Positions 1 to 12,072 of a DNA stretch of 64,000 bases are shown here, in pieces. The stretch's first letter is position 1. Each line of letters opens with the position of its first letter. A model generated the notes under the pieces. That model worked only from the letters and a program-made list of their open reading frames with translations, was not told the origin of the DNA and did not search any database. This stretch comes from Notospermus geniculatus (Eukaryota; Nemertea; Pilidiophora; Heteronemertea; Lineidae): positions 200,734 through 264,733 of the forward strand of contig NMRB01000428.1 in assembly GCA_002633025.1 (NCBI GenBank), given 5' to 3'. The position numbers and the translations under genes are program-made.

Positions 1-2440
1 TTTTTGGTTTGGATGCAAGTTGAGTGAATTGATGACTTGGCTACACACACCAAAATGGCAGTTGTAAAGTAAGAGAGGCCTGGCCTTGCTGGGGTCCAGC
101 TTCTCTTGTTGGTGATGGTCAGCATTGCTGACCACACAGCAGGCTGTTGATGATGTCTTCGAATCAGATTTCCGACACTGACATTTTTGATACAATAGTG
201 TTGGAGGAGCTAGATCCTAGTGGAAAAGCCAAGTTTCTTTGACCTGACAACTGTATTTTTAGTGTATGTTTTTGTGATTTCGTTCATGTTGCGATACGTC
301 ACTTTGGACCTGCGCTATGGAAACAAACTGAATGTTGCTGTAGGCCCTTCAATTCGCTTGCCGTTGAGTTGCGCTGATGTTTTAGAAAGTTACATTCGGT
401 TGGTATGATGGTGCTGGATGGAAGTCTTATTATTTGCATACATGATAACAAGAGAAAAGAATGTTTAACTTAGCACATGACAAAAAAGGAAAAGAAACCA
501 CCATGCGAGCTAGATCTGATTCTTTTCTTTTCGTAATAAACATGTATTCTCCGATGGTTTTGGAAATGTAAATATCTTCCCAGGGTCTCGCCAACGTCCC
601 CCTGAGGGTACGAAGGGAAATTCAGAGCATAAATTCATCCCTGGTACAATTTTGTTTTTGCTATGTTGTTCGTTGTGGGTGCATTATGGTGTCCGTGCTA
701 AAAATGCTCAAAACGCCATATAACTGTGAAGAAAAGAGTAGGTGAGTTAACCCTAAAGCTATTAGGTGTCACTCTTCCTTAGTGTAATAGAATGTAATCA
801 AGTACAACATCAGCTACTGATGATCGTTAATGCATAGAGACAGTTAATTCCGTCATTTATTCACAAAGAAAAGAGAAAGCCAAACAGAATATGAGCTTGT
901 AATGGTGCGTCTCTCACGCAAGCGAAACCATACACCAAAGTTCAAATATGGTAGAAATAATGCCTTCTTTGCATAAACTGAACACTTCTTTTTATATCAA
1001 GCGCGACTCTTGTGTGATTGACATGCATGTGGCATTAAGAAGCCAGCAAAATGACTGACTGTTCCCTGTAGGGAAAACGACATAAGACCCATAATCACAA
1101 TAACAGCAAGATGCTGTTGTTTTTACGTCATTTATTTGTGGATGCTTCTTGGTCTTTTGTGCCGTATTTGCGAAGCAGGAGTGGGTACTGCGCTCTGACC
1201 ATTGTCTTCCATGTCGACTTCATTCACTGTCCTGCTTTTTCCTGGCAGCTTTTCCCAAGATTATTTGTCAGAATATTAGTCACTGCCCTCCAAGTTCCCT
1301 TCTGCATTCTCTCTTTGTGGAAAATAAGCAATATGGGGTTGTCAGGTATATGCAATTTCCAAAGGGAGTTGAAAGTCGCGGATGCCAGATTTTATTCTTA
1401 GCCAGAGAAGTCCCGAAGCAAATTTCGCGATCGTCTGCACAATAGATGAACTTCCCTGACGAGATTTCCTCTGTGAGCTGTTGCCATGAATCTTGTATAA
1501 ACTTGACGACAGTCAAAGCTACAAAAATAGGCGTTGATTCCGACTTTTTGCATGTGGCGCAGTTCCAATTATGTTTCGAGATTGGCAAGTTTTTGGCGTG
1601 TGTGTGATGACACGAATGATGTTCTGATTGAGTTTGGTTGGTACGCATGGAGTGGTGATGGCGTGAGGATGAGACAACAGCGTGGAGGATTGAAGTCACT
1701 CAGAGGTGACAGCTCTTGGCCTTTTCACTCTCTCCCTCTCAACCACCAAGCTCCGTTCAATGTAGCATCTTTGAATGGAACACAAAGCTTAATGATAGAA
1801 TCTTATCATCTCTACATTACTGAACCCTTCAGTCTTTTATATACATCCTTTGCAAACTGTTAAAGGCTAGTCAGATTTTTTGGGTTGATCTCTTACTTTG
1901 CTTGCGACTGCGTCCATTGTATTGTGACTAATCTTTCCAGAGATAGAGTCCGTCTTTTGTTGCCTTTCAATTCGCCTTGTGTTGCGGATGAATTGGTGTC
2001 TGATTGTTCGTAGTCTTCTGGCCTCACGGCAACTTGTAATCCGTTCTGTACGTGGAGGTTGCACAAAAACCCGGAAGAAAGGAAAGCGAAAAGTTGCTTG
2101 TGGTCGTCTTGAGCGCAGGAAATTGGTGGTCATTCATTATGGGGTATTATCAGTTTACTATGGTTTTGAGTTGTAAGGCTTGACCACTGGCCTACTTCCT
2201 TCCATCCAACTACAAGAATATTTTCTTTCCAAAGGTCAGAATAAAAACGCCTCTTCCTTATGCACTGAGGTGAAAGACGCAAATAGGAAACTAATAGAAA
2301 GTGAAAAAAACATGGAGAGTATCTTTTGAAGGGCATCTCAAGGTTAGTGATGGCAAAGATTTGACCATGATGATGCTGATGTTATCTGATTGGCCCTGTC
2401 ATCTCTCGATATGATTGTACAGTCTCTTTCAACATCCAGG
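1..2440. other. non-coding stretch, no supportable gene
   Basis: Only short open frames in arbitrary registers occur here, none flanked by convincing splice sites and none with recognisable motifs. The overlapping frames at 1111-1863 on both strands look like chance readings of the same DNA. No repeat family shared with the rest of the window was noticed. Confidence 0.5.
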
Positions 2441-2625
2441 TTCATCTGCTAGTCAAGATGGCTGACAAATCAGCATGACCTTGAAGGGTTAAATCTTCCA
2501 GTATGAGAACTGCAACTACAACAGCCATCGTGTTCATCTGCTCTGCCAAGATGGCCGCCAAATCACATGACCTTGGAGGGTTAAACCTTCCAGTATGAGA
2601 ACCACAGCTAGTAACAGCTGTAGAA
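2441..2625. repeat. two-copy tandem repeat, 92-bp period
   Basis: Units start at 2441 and 2533, both with TTCATCTGCT. Each carries AAGATGGC, then a block resembling CATGACCTTG.AGGGTTAAA and the string CTTCCAGTATGAGAAC. AAGATGGC matches the core bound by YY1-type factors, but nothing else supports a regulatory role. Confidence 0.75.
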
Positions 2626-2970
2626 GATACCACTTTCTTCGCGAACTCGCATTACGGCCTCCTGAGTCTCAGTCTGAGCTGAAGACAAGCCTTGTCATTA
2701 TGGCCGCCCTTCCGGTACGCAGAATACAATCAGATGGGTTTTCGATCGGGAAAATTGGATCGTGAGTAATTAGAATAATGGGAAGACCAACTTTGCCCCG
2801 AGTCCTGTTTTTACGCGTACTATCCTGGAAAATTACACGGTGAAGTTTGTTCAGGGGATGTGTAGTGTTGTCAAGATGGTTAGAGTTTGGAACTTGGATT
2901 CTGGTTGGTGGGGTGAATGGCAGTATGATCACCTTCAGCATGAATGATGCTACACAAAGGCACCCCTCTG

Positions 2971-3344
2971 TGAGAGTTTCCTCATGCGAGTCGCCTCTCA
3001 ATGGGTAGTTCGCCATCGTTGGTTTCCTTACGGCTTTCTCCACGACCTGCAGTGGCACAAAAACTGCCCATAGCTGAGTTGCCGTAGAGAGCCAACGACT
3101 ACCAATGGTTTTCGATGGCTGAGTTGCCATAGAGAGCCAACGACTGCCCATGGTTTTTGCTGGCTGAGTTGCCCATAGAGAGCCAACGACTGCCCATAGT
3201 TTTCTACAGCTGAGTTGCCCATAGAGAGCCAACGACTGCCAATGGTTTTCGATGGCTGAGTTGCCCATAGAGAGCCAACGCCTGCCCATGGTTTTTGCTG
3301 GCTGAGTTGCCCATAGAGAGCCAACTTGCATGAGAAAACTCTCA
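2971..3344. mobile_element. MITE (family M1) with expanded internal minisatellite
   Basis: The left end TGAGAGTTTCCTCATGCGAG is the inverted counterpart of the right end (…CTTGCATGAGAAAACTCTCA), giving terminal inverted repeats of about 45 bp. Smaller relatives lie at 7478-7615, 32144-32295 and 34617-34766. In this copy the inner part of the right arm is repeated six times. No transposase is encoded, so it is non-autonomous. The superfamily is undetermined because no clear target duplication is visible. Confidence 0.75.
3074..3334. repeat. 46-bp minisatellite, six units
   Basis: Units begin CTGAGTTGCC at 3074, 3119, 3164, 3210, 3256 and 3302, spaced 45 or 46 bp. The unit (CTGAGTTGCCCATAGAGAGC followed by CAACGACTGCCCATGG and a T-rich linker) is the inner part of the M1 inverted repeat plus a linker. 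The 233-codon minus-strand frame across this array is only the repeat read in frame. Confidence 0.9.
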
Positions 3345-3372
3345 TTTGGAGGTCCGCCTCCCTTAAACAATC

Positions 3373-3579
3373 ATGGATATAAAAATGGTGAAGGTTGAAG
3401 AACCTCGGCATCAGATGCTATACGTGGCTCCTGCTCCAGCCCCGACTGAGATAAAACCTCTACAATTAGAAAAAGGACTGCTTTCCAAATGGTTAATTAA
3501 TTGTGGCCACCTGTGCGCTGGTCCCCTGGGAAGTGGCAATAATAGCAGGAAGTTTCATCCAACTTGGCCTATCAGGTGA
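3373..3579 (+). CDS. doubtful 68-residue open frame, copy 1
   Basis: This ATG-initiated frame has a good context (A at -3, G at +4) and is kept in both copies of the tandem duplication; the second copy is one residue longer through a 3-nt insertion. The product has no signal peptide, membrane segment or motif that I recognise. Between copies I count both synonymous and non-synonymous changes (for example I to T, V to A, A to G), so selection is not evident. The frame starts just outside the M1 MITE and may be chance. No function is proposed. Confidence 0.15.
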   Translation: MDIKMVKVEEPRHQMLYVAPAPAPTEIKPLQLEKGLLSKWLINCGHLCAGPLGSGNNSRKFHPTWPIR

Positions 3580-4168
3580 AATCAACACGCTCTATTCCTC
3601 CAATCGAAAAGGGCTATTTCCACGGCTAATTCCCTTCCCTGCTACCAAACCTTAATGCATTACTGATAGCAGTTCTTAACTTGGAGAATAAATGGCTTTA
3701 GATGACCCCCTGTACGAACCATTCGTAATGACTCCCTCTTCTTATTATATGCCCGATAATTCCTCACACTTAGCTCGGGCGGAGTAATCTCTGGCGATAA
3801 AACATATTGGGAATGATTGCACTTTTGGAACGGTCTTAGAACTTTTCTCTATGCGTCATATCGTGCACGTTTAATTTTTCCATGGGAAAGAATGGTGTGC
3901 TTGGCTACTTTAAGGCGATCTTTGAGAAGAGAGTGCATGGAAAGAACTCACCAAGAATGAGCTGTCTTATTGGATGACTATTGTTACTCTCAAAAGTATT
4001 GGTCGGCGGCACTGTTTGCTTTGCGTGATCAGGTCATGTGATGCCAGTTATTGACCAATCATGTGTTGATTCTTCAAGTCTTACCACTGTGGTAGGCCTA
4101 GGACTTTTCTGGGCTAGGACTGAGACCACTGACTGGGCTACGACAACCTCAACACTCACTATACTGTG

Positions 4169-4432
4169 TTAAAGGGGACTCTATTCCTTTTCTGTCCTGT
4201 GCTAAGCACACCCGCATTAAGGCCCTCTATTGACAATGTTGTCAACTACCGCTTATCAACCTCGCCCATGTAGCGTAACTATCATTCCTGGGGTATCCAT
4301 ATATGCATTGTACTGTAATCATACATTCTCCAACACAGGGACGAAAGGCAAAACTACGGTATTGGAGAATGATGCAGTCGCCGTCGGTGGCGCTGGTTGT
4401 TGACAAAACCTGGCAATATTATGCCCCTTTAA
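4169..4432. mobile_element. TTAA-flanked MITE (family T1), copy 1
   Basis: The ends are TTAAAGGGGACTCTATT and AATATTATGCCCCTTTAA, inverted repeats bounded by TTAA. A TTAA target duplication is characteristic of piggyBac-like elements. The GTCGGTGGCGCTGG block before the right end recurs, diverged, in the element at 10823-11036, so these belong to one family. No coding capacity. Confidence 0.7.
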
Positions 4433-4742
4433 CAAGTACTGTTCCTGGTGGTGGAAAGTCTGTGTATTGTGTGTTCCAAAAATATTGTAATCCTGACTTC
4501 TTGCCGAATGGGAAATGGTGCAAAAATAGTAAATTGACTCCGAATCTAACTGCTCAGCACTTGTCACTCACCCTGAACTACAGCTGAGTTGCCCATAGAG
4601 AGCCAATGACTGCCCATGGTTTTCGATGGCTGAGTTGCCCATAGAGAGCCAACGACTGCCCATGGTTTTTGCTGGCTGAGTTGCCCATAGAGAGCCAACT
4701 TGCATGAGAAAACTCTCATTTGGAGGTCCGCCTTAAACAATC

Positions 4743-4952
4743 ATGGATACAAAAATGGCGAAGGTTGAAGAAGGATCTTGGCATCAGATGCTATACGTGG
4801 CTCCTGGTCCAGCCCCAACTGAGATAAAACCTCTACAATTAGAAAAAGGACTGCTTTCCAAATGGTTAATTAATTGTGGCCACCTGTGCGCTGGTCCCCT
4901 GGGAAGTGGCAATAATAGCAGGAAGTTTCATCCAACATGGCCTATCAGGTGA
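4743..4952 (+). CDS. doubtful 69-residue open frame, copy 2
   Basis: Tandem duplicate of the frame at 3373-3579, with the same start context and stop. It differs by a 3-nt in-frame insertion near codon 11 and a few substitutions. Frame retention with an indel that is a multiple of three is mildly suggestive of coding, but the sample is too small and no family is recognised. Confidence 0.15.
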   Translation: MDTKMAKVEEGSWHQMLYVAPGPAPTEIKPLQLEKGLLSKWLINCGHLCAGPLGSGNNSRKFHPTWPIR

Positions 4953-5542
4953 AATCAACACGCGCTATTCCTCCAATCGACACAGGGCTATTTCCACGGC
5001 TAATTCCCTTCCCTGCTACCGAACCTTAATGCATTACTGATAGCAGTTCTTAACTTGGAGAATAAATGGCTTTAGATGACCCCCTGTACGAACCATTCGT
5101 AATGACTCCCTCTTATTATTATATGCCCGATAATTCCTCACACTTAGCTCGGGCGGAGTAATCTCTAGCGATAAAACATATTGGGAATGATTGCACTTTT
5201 GGAACGGTCTTAGAACTTTTCTCTATGCGTCATATCGTGCACGTTTAATTTTTCCGTGAGAAAGAATGGTGTGCTTGGCTACTTTAAGGCGATCTTTGTG
5301 AAGAGAGTGCATGGAAAGAACTCACCAAGAATGAGCTGTCTTATTGGATGACTATTGTTGCTCTCAAAAGTATTGGTCGGTGGTGCTGTTTGCTTTGCAT
5401 GATCAGGTCATGTGATGCCAGTTATTGACCAATCATGTGTTGATTCTTCAAGTCTTATCACTGTGGTAGGCCTAGGACTATACTGGGCTAGGACTGAGAC
5501 CACTGACTGGGCTACGACAACCTCAACACTCACTATGCTGTG

Positions 5543-5845
5543 TTAAAGGGGACTCTATCCTTTTTCTGTCCTGTGCTAAGCACACTCGCATTAAGGCCCT
5601 CTATTGACAATGTTGTCAACTACCGCTTATCAACCTCACCCCATGTAGAGTAACTCTCGTTCCTGGAGTAACCTCGCCCCATGTAGAGTAACTCTCGTTC
5701 CTGGAGTATCCATATATGCATTGTATTGTAATCATACATTCTCCAACACAGGGACGAAAGGCAAAACTACGGTATTGGAGAATGATGCAGTCGTCGTCGG
5801 TGGCGCTGGTTGTTGACAAAACCTGGCAATATTATGCCCCTTTAA
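5543..5845. mobile_element. TTAA-flanked MITE (family T1), copy 2
   Basis: Duplicate of the element at 4169-4432. It is longer because of an internal 38-bp direct repeat at 5632-5708. Confidence 0.7.
5632..5708. repeat. 38-bp direct repeat inside MITE copy 2
   Basis: The block starting AACCTC.CCCCATGTAGAG occurs at 5632 and 5670. The first duplication unit has only one diverged copy (near 4258), so this is a recent local expansion. Confidence 0.8.
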
Positions 5846-5990
5846 CAAGTACTGTTCCTGGTGGTGGAAAGTCTGTGTATTGTGTGTTCCAAAAATGTTG
5901 TAATCCTGACTTCTTGCCGAATGGGAAATGGTGCAAAAATAGTAAATTGACTCCGAATCTAACTGCTCAGCACTTGTCACTCACCCTGAA

Positions 5991-7477
5991 AAACAAAACA
6001 TAAAAACAGTTCTGACTGATCAACATCATGGAAAATACAAGGTAAAAACATGAAATGTTACCTGAAGCATGCACTCAGGGTTGTTTCATATCATTCTCGA
6101 GGTCTACTTTCATCTTTGCCTGCCATAATTGCATCGCAGAGTGTTTCGTTAATCTTAGATGATAGTTGGTGAAGAAGCGCTGTGGAAGATCGGATTTTTT
6201 CCCAGCACTTGCGATTACCTTCTGTAAACATTAGCTACGGTTTTGCTGACGTCTTGAGGGGTAGATATCTTACAGAGGGAAAGTCAGAGAACCCTGCGTG
6301 TAGTCGTGGTGACGTGTGGGATAAAGGATGGTTGCAGTGTTCTTGATGTGATGTGAAAGGGTGTTAAGCTTTTCTCATCCTTGATATAGCACACCTTTTC
6401 AATTTCTTATCACCAGATACTGTGATGATAACCCTTTTGATCTTGCCCTAGGAACTTCAAACAAGGTTCACGTAGGGGTACATCATGAAGGGCAATTCTC
6501 ATTGCAGTAGAAGCTGTCAGTGAGTTGACCAATAGGTGTCACTATGGCCCAATTCAATGCATATAGCAGACCCATTCATTCTTGATTGAGCACCAATCAA
6601 GAGAAGTTTCTTTTGTATTGGTCCGCTAGTAGAACTGTGCTGCCATCTTTTGGCAATATGTGCAGTTGACTGCTCCTATTATTGTAACTTTGGGCTGCAT
6701 AACTGAGTCAAATGATTGCATTTCTGGATCCACTTCCAAAAATAATTTTTGATGAATTGAAATTGACAAGAGTTAAAGTAACTTGGCACTTGCTCTGGTA
6801 GTTTGATACGAAGGGTGTTATAATCATGAAATCATGTGCAGTGAACTCTGTACCCTGGATTACCATCTCTTCTGCTTTGGATTTCTGCCTCACGGCATCT
6901 TGGTTGTTATGGTTACGGAGTGAAAGTTTCCTAATTACTGCCCATGATGGTGATGGAAGTTGGTGAATTGATGGAGTGAAGTTGTGGCAAGTGAGGGGGT
7001 CATTGGCCCAACTCATGCCGGCATTTCTAGTGATGTCCGTTCATTTTGCATCAACGGAACACAAACGTGTGCCCCAACAGCCAAAAAACTGTGCCACTAG
7101 TACGTCTGCAGCCAAGGCCACTCCTGAATACGATTTATATACAAGGAAATCATGGCGGCTAAGTGGACCATAATCGCAGATTGCGAATTAATTTACGAGT
7201 TGCGACTATTTAGATCTATGGCACTTAACGTCGTAATGTAGTGAAGATGGATGAGGATCGGGACATCCTGAATGGATGATCGCTTCCTGATGGTGTCGTT
7301 TGACCTTTACCTTTCCCAAGGTCAGATTCACAGGTTCTCCACTGAATGGCAAAGCCACTGTTTCATAAGCCGTTAAAAGGGTCAAATTCCAGTGTTTCTG
7401 TTTTTGAAAATCACAAAATATAGTCTCTTTGCAATCTATGCTTTCACTGCCCATTCAGGTAGGCCTACTGTGCCACA
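5991..7477. other. non-coding stretch, nothing recognised
   Basis: There are only short frames without splice-site support and no repeat shared with other parts of the window. Confidence 0.5.
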
Positions 7478-7615
7478 TGAGAGTTTGCTCTTGAGAGTTA
7501 GGTGACATTGCTGGTTTCCTTATAGCTTATGTCTTGACCAGTAACACGAACAACTGCCCATAGCCTTCTACAGCTGAGTTACCCATAGAGAGCCAACTTT
7601 GGCTGGAAAACGCTC
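7478..7615. mobile_element. MITE family M1, short form
   Basis: Starts TGAGAGTTTGCTCTTGAGAG and ends with AGAGAGCCAAC then GGAAAACGCTCA, the inverted complement in diverged form. It holds a single copy of the CTGAGTTACCCATAGAGAGC unit. It therefore represents the unexpanded state of the element at 2971-3344. Confidence 0.6.
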
Positions 7616-8107
7616 ATGTTGAGGACTGCCTTGAGGGTTCATAAAAGTGGTGATGACACTCAGCATTCAAGTCACTTTTTATGCGCATACTGGTGCAGAC
7701 ATGCATCCTTCCATGACGCTGCCGAACACGGAACCCTGTTTGACCAAGCAGCCATATCATGCTACAGATCCTGACGGAAGCAAACCGCCATTAAACATCA
7801 TCAACAATGATGATGATTGGCTCCCTTTCAAGACCCATCATGGCTCGATCAACATCCTGGCGCTTTCAATATGGTGGCCATCCCACGGGACAGCATAGCA
7901 TGCTCCATACCATACCTGGCTCTCCCCAAGGATGAATTAATTATCCGATACAGGGAAGATTTATCGCTGTTTTGATCTCTGCTAATAGAAACCCATGTCC
8001 TTGTATGACTAAGGTGGTGACTATCAAAATATTGTTAGTAGCTATGTTTTCTTAGCTTACAAGTTGTTTTACCGTCATGATTCTGCAGCGACTTCAGATC
8101 TTGTGGG

Positions 8108-8263
8108 TGCTGCGATGGTGTAGTGGTGACCACCACCTCTGTGACGCCTGTGGTGTCAAAGAGAGTGACCCTCTCTATCACATGAATAGTAGGCCCAACA
8201 GGGGATCGAACCTGGACCCTCGGAGGTGACAGGCACCATTGTTTCCACTGCACCACTCTGACA
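8108..8263 (-). mobile_element. tRNA-related SINE fragment (family S2), partly inverted dimer
   Basis: On the minus strand from 8263 there is a polymerase III A-box-like GGTGCAGTGG and, about 35 nt later, a B-box match GGTTCGATCC. The opposite end, read on the plus strand from 8108, also begins with a similar head (GGTGTAGTGG then CACCTCTGTGACGCC). The element thus looks like two tRNA-like heads facing each other. Relatives lie at 22976-23062 and 25200-25275. Confidence 0.55.
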
Positions 8264-8306
8264 GCCACTTCAGAACTTGTAGACACTACAGAGGGCCCTG
8301 AGAACT

Positions 8307-8481
8307 CAGGCACGGATCCGGGGGCGGCGCACCCGGCGCACACCTCCCCTTTCGGCCAACAAATCTGTAAAACTGACCGTGAAATTCTGAAATTTGGAGC
8401 AAATCATTGAAATTCACCGCAGATTTCAATGTTTGTAGCAAAGTGCGCCCCCTCTTTTCTGAAATCGTGGATCCGCCCATG
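8307..8481. mobile_element. MITE (family H5) with 5-bp target duplication
   Basis: The ends CAGGCACGGATCC and GGATCCGCCCATG are inverted repeats, flanked by GAACT at 8302-8306 and 8482-8486. Two further copies at 21110 and 21936 are also flanked by a 5-bp duplication. Ends beginning CA(G/T)GG suggest the hAT superfamily, some lineages of which make 5-bp duplications. The small open frame seen on the minus strand here is element sequence, not a gene. Confidence 0.7.
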
Positions 8482-9134
8482 GAACTGGGGACGATTCACG
8501 TCATATAGGAGTACGTTGCCCTACAGCGCCCTCTATAACCAGATTGGTTGAAACTCATGCGGACAGGATATCACAAGTTTCAAAGATATCAAGATACGAA
8601 ACTAATCAGGTCCAATCAACGAGCGAGAACTTCGCCGACTTCACAATCAGGAACAATATTGAAACAAGGAAGAAGAACACTGGCACATAAACACACACTT
8701 CTATGGTACTGTAGCCGTATAGCTGGGTATCAATGTCAGCTTCGGTTCGTCAAGATGTTCTTTGTATCGCGCATTAGTGGCTGATAAAGCTGTAAGCGGA
8801 TTGGTGGATCACTCTAAGGTTTCTCATGCATGACTTGTTTTTGATAAGATTTAACTCTTTCGTAGCCAACTTTGTTTTTCCAACAATAACACTCTGGAGT
8901 AATGTGTAGTCGTCCAAAGGCGAAGTGACCGTTGGCGTTGATAGGTCAAGATGTTTATGACAATGAGGAACCTAACTCACTACCTCAATAGGTGTCACTA
9001 GTGGTTAAAACTATTGAATTGAAGGGAACATTCAGGTCCTGATCAATTTCTAATACAAAAGGCATCCGTTGTATAGGACCTGATTACTGTGTGCTGCCCG
9101 CTATCACAGTTATGATCCCCATTGCAGGAGAAAT

Positions 9135-9370
9135 AATAGACTCTATCACTCCAATAGAGCACAGCACCTGACGGGTAGCTGGCTAGGCCTCCAGCGTCAC
9201 GACGTCCCGTGCCCCATTCTGAACGCCATGACGTCACTCGAAAAACCTCCACTTGTTTCAGCGATCATGACGTCGTCTCACGTCAAGATGTCATGGAATG
9301 AGTACGGGACGTCGTGACGCTGTAGTTACCCGTCAGGTGCTGCGCTCTTTTGGAGTGATATCGTCTATTG
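9135..9370. mobile_element. palindromic MITE with about 75-bp arms
   Basis: AATAGACTCTATCACTCCAA and the following AGCACCTGACGGGTA on the left recur inverted on the right. Both arms contain GCGTCACGACGTCCCGT. Target duplication is unclear. No coding capacity. Confidence 0.7.
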
Positions 9371-10822
9371 TAACAAGATATGACCTTGAACCTTCAAGGA
9401 GTTAACGACCTTCAAAGCTTCTTATTTTGTATCAAAAACAAAATGCATGATTGAAACATAATCCAAAGATTATCTTCCATAACTGCCATTATCACACAAA
9501 CTGACGTTCTTCTCGAGAAAACTATCCCGACAAAACAGAAGAGGTGAAGTGCAAGAAGCCTGAGGTTAAGTGTCGTGCATTGTTGCGAAGTTTACCGAGC
9601 TCTTCACTCCTGGAGGTGGGAAATGTATTGGCAGTATCATGTCCTGGAACGTATTTGTTGCGTGAAATTGCTGAGGTTGTCACTAAGGTGTTGCTGCTGA
9701 AACTCCTGTACTGTTGGTTGCATTACGTATCCTATTGGCAAGTTTACTCACCAAACTTGAAATGATACCCTTATAAAAGAAGAAGGCAGTTTTATGTTAA
9801 AGCAGGGCTTGATAAGTGGCTCTTTTACCCGGAGAACTTCCTTGAGTTCTAAAGATTACCTATGCTGATTATTATTGACATGGACGATGGGTCCCTTTAA
9901 AGAAACCCACTTTTGGAACAGAAAGGGCCGCGCTAGCAACAAGGACCGCAGGAAACCTACAATCATCTGTAATTATTCTCGCACGTCTCCGACGAGGTAC
10001 GGTATTAAAACCACAAAGATGACGATAATGGTGATGATTGGGGCTGGCGCGTTATGACATGGTATCAATCATGGCGGCTGCCGTAATCAACCAGAAGTGA
10101 TAAGGTCTGCAGTCGATAATAGCAACGTTGAGAACTAAGACCAAGAAATTTGTATATGATGATAAATGACCAGCGTGACCAAGGTTTTCCGAGGGAAGGC
10201 GTGAAAAAGATTCGTCTTGAACAAGATGATCGATGGATGTTAACATTTTTCGCACATTTTGATGTCTTCATTACACCTGACGTAACAAGGTGGCGCTTAT
10301 GTATTAGTGAAAATGATGGATGATTTTCCGCTGTGGCAATTGAGTGATGATGTATGAATAAAGGTGGCGTTTTGTTCAATCTTCATTTAACTGAAAGATG
10401 GGTGTGGTATGGCCCTTGATTTCTGAAACAAAATTTTTTGGATGGAGATATCAGGGTGGCCCCAGTAGCAGTGAGAACCGTGTCATCGAAAGACGAAACA
10501 GCCAAATCCAAAAACGTTGAATGTGGAATATATGTAATGCTATATTCAGATTATTGTCACAAAGTCAGAATTATACGAAGACCCACGAAGGCTGTTATCG
10601 TTGAAAATATGGATAACAGTCTCATGAACCCTTAGAAATGTGAGATTAAAAAGTTTTTCAAGTAAATAAGTATCCACTGACTTAACTGATATGTATAGCT
10701 TTTGGCTGGCTAGAGCTCCTGATACGTGAGCACTGTGACTTTGATTGCTGAGTACCTCTCCTTGCAGACACCTCTACAGGACTCTCATCATGAGAGGTGC
10801 AGCCCTGCAGTGTCAACTTCTC
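9371..10822. other. non-coding stretch, nothing recognised
   Basis: Only short unsupported frames on both strands; no repeats found. Confidence 0.45.
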
Positions 10823-11036
10823 TTAAAGGAGCACGATATTGGATCTCAAATGCGTTATTTGACTGCCGATGTTAAGGGAGCCACCTAGTGGCAGTAAGAT
10901 GAACTAGAAAAATGCATTACAAAATGTACGTAGTCAATCGGGTCAATTCGCCGACAACGTAGTTAATCCCTGGGGTTGGAGAGTGGCGCGGTGGCGCCGG
11001 CTGTCGAGAAAAAGTCGCAATACCGTGCTCCTTTAA
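10823..11036. mobile_element. TTAA-flanked MITE (family T1)
   Basis: Coordinates include the TTAA on each side. The ends AGGAGCACGATATTG and CAATACCGTGCTCCT are inverted repeats with one mismatch. The internal GCGGTGGCGCCGG resembles the T1 elements at 4169 and 5543. A piggyBac-like origin is inferred from the TTAA duplication. Confidence 0.75.
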
Positions 11037-11576
11037 AATACCTCCGTCTGAATGTCCTTCACTTCAAATAGGCCTAGCGAAAATCTAAACCCTTACCAGA
11101 TACCTCTGTCTGAGGGACGTCTTATTTTGTGGATGGCCAAATTTGTCTCATATGTTCAGCAACATCAGACACAACCCTCGTTGAAAACCAATGGATGTTG
11201 AACCAAAGGTAGAAAAATTCAGCATAGACGATGATGAAAGGTAAGAATTCAACCTCAACAATGATGACTGTAAAAGAGTTAAAACCTATCAAACTTGTGT
11301 GAAATGTATCAAAATTTTCTTGGCAAGTAAACCGTAAACAGCTGCCACATTCAGCCAGTGTCAACAGCCAAGTTGACATTGATTTTGAAACTTTACTAAA
11401 CCCCCTCCAGGTATAACGGGAAAATTTCCATGTGATAACTCTGGCTTCATGCCTGGTATGACAAAGAGGTTGAAGACCCTTTGGCAATTTTGAGATCTTT
11501 TTGGGGACATTTTTGAAGGGCTGCAAGTGTCATACATGGTCCCTTTCTGTGTGCCCTGTTTTATTCAGATGTTGCG

Positions 11577-11691
11577 CCGTATTTTAGAACGTTCCTTAAC
11601 ATTAAGGTCCACCTTAAATCTATTGTTCTCGATGGTTTTACGATAGACTTAAGGTCGACCTTAACGTTAAGGAACGTTCTAAAATACGACC
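11577..11691. mobile_element. hairpin MITE
   Basis: CGTATTTTAGAACGTTCCTT on the left is repeated inverted on the right, separated by imperfect arms and a short AT-rich loop. The outer end on the right, read inverted, is GGGTCGTATTTTAGAAC, similar to other GGGYC-ended elements in this window. Confidence 0.7.
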
Positions 11692-12072
11692 CTGTATTTT
11701 GTGTAACAAGTCCCGAGGCAACCTGTTAATCACCAGTGAACAAAATCCTATTTATGTTATATTTGGGGGTGCTTGTCACTTACGCCCTCTTCTCTCCCCT
11801 CCGGGATCCACCTCTAAAGTTCTTGCTTGTTATTCAGTCAGTAGTTGTTATAGTTTGGATAAGATGAGAGGCGTACTATCTCAAATCAATACACTTTGCC
11901 TCCACCTGCACTTAAGACAACATTTGTAAAACCTTTCTCATATAGATCACATCTTAGGGTATCAGGGCAGTGGAGGATCATGGGAAGGCGGTGTACCGAT
12001 CGCCGCACCTGCCCATTCTGCTCATTGATTAGATGAATATTTACTCATTCTTTTGATCATGAATCAATGTTG

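Larger units (their letters stand above)
3205..5990. repeat. 1.37-kb direct tandem duplication
   Basis: Unit 1 spans 3205-4577 and unit 2 spans 4578-5990. They are nearly identical, with scattered substitutions and small indels. The first copy ends ...CTCACCCTGAA and runs straight into CTACAGCTGAG of the second; after the second copy the sequence diverges. The junction lies in the 46-bp minisatellite, so unequal crossing-over between minisatellite units is a likely origin. A joined haplotype is the alternative. Confidence 0.9.

Noticed and set aside
2669-3411. Long minus-strand frames (up to 233 codons)
   Set aside because: They are the 46-bp minisatellite and its MITE read in frame; unit length changes of 45/46 bp shift the reading.
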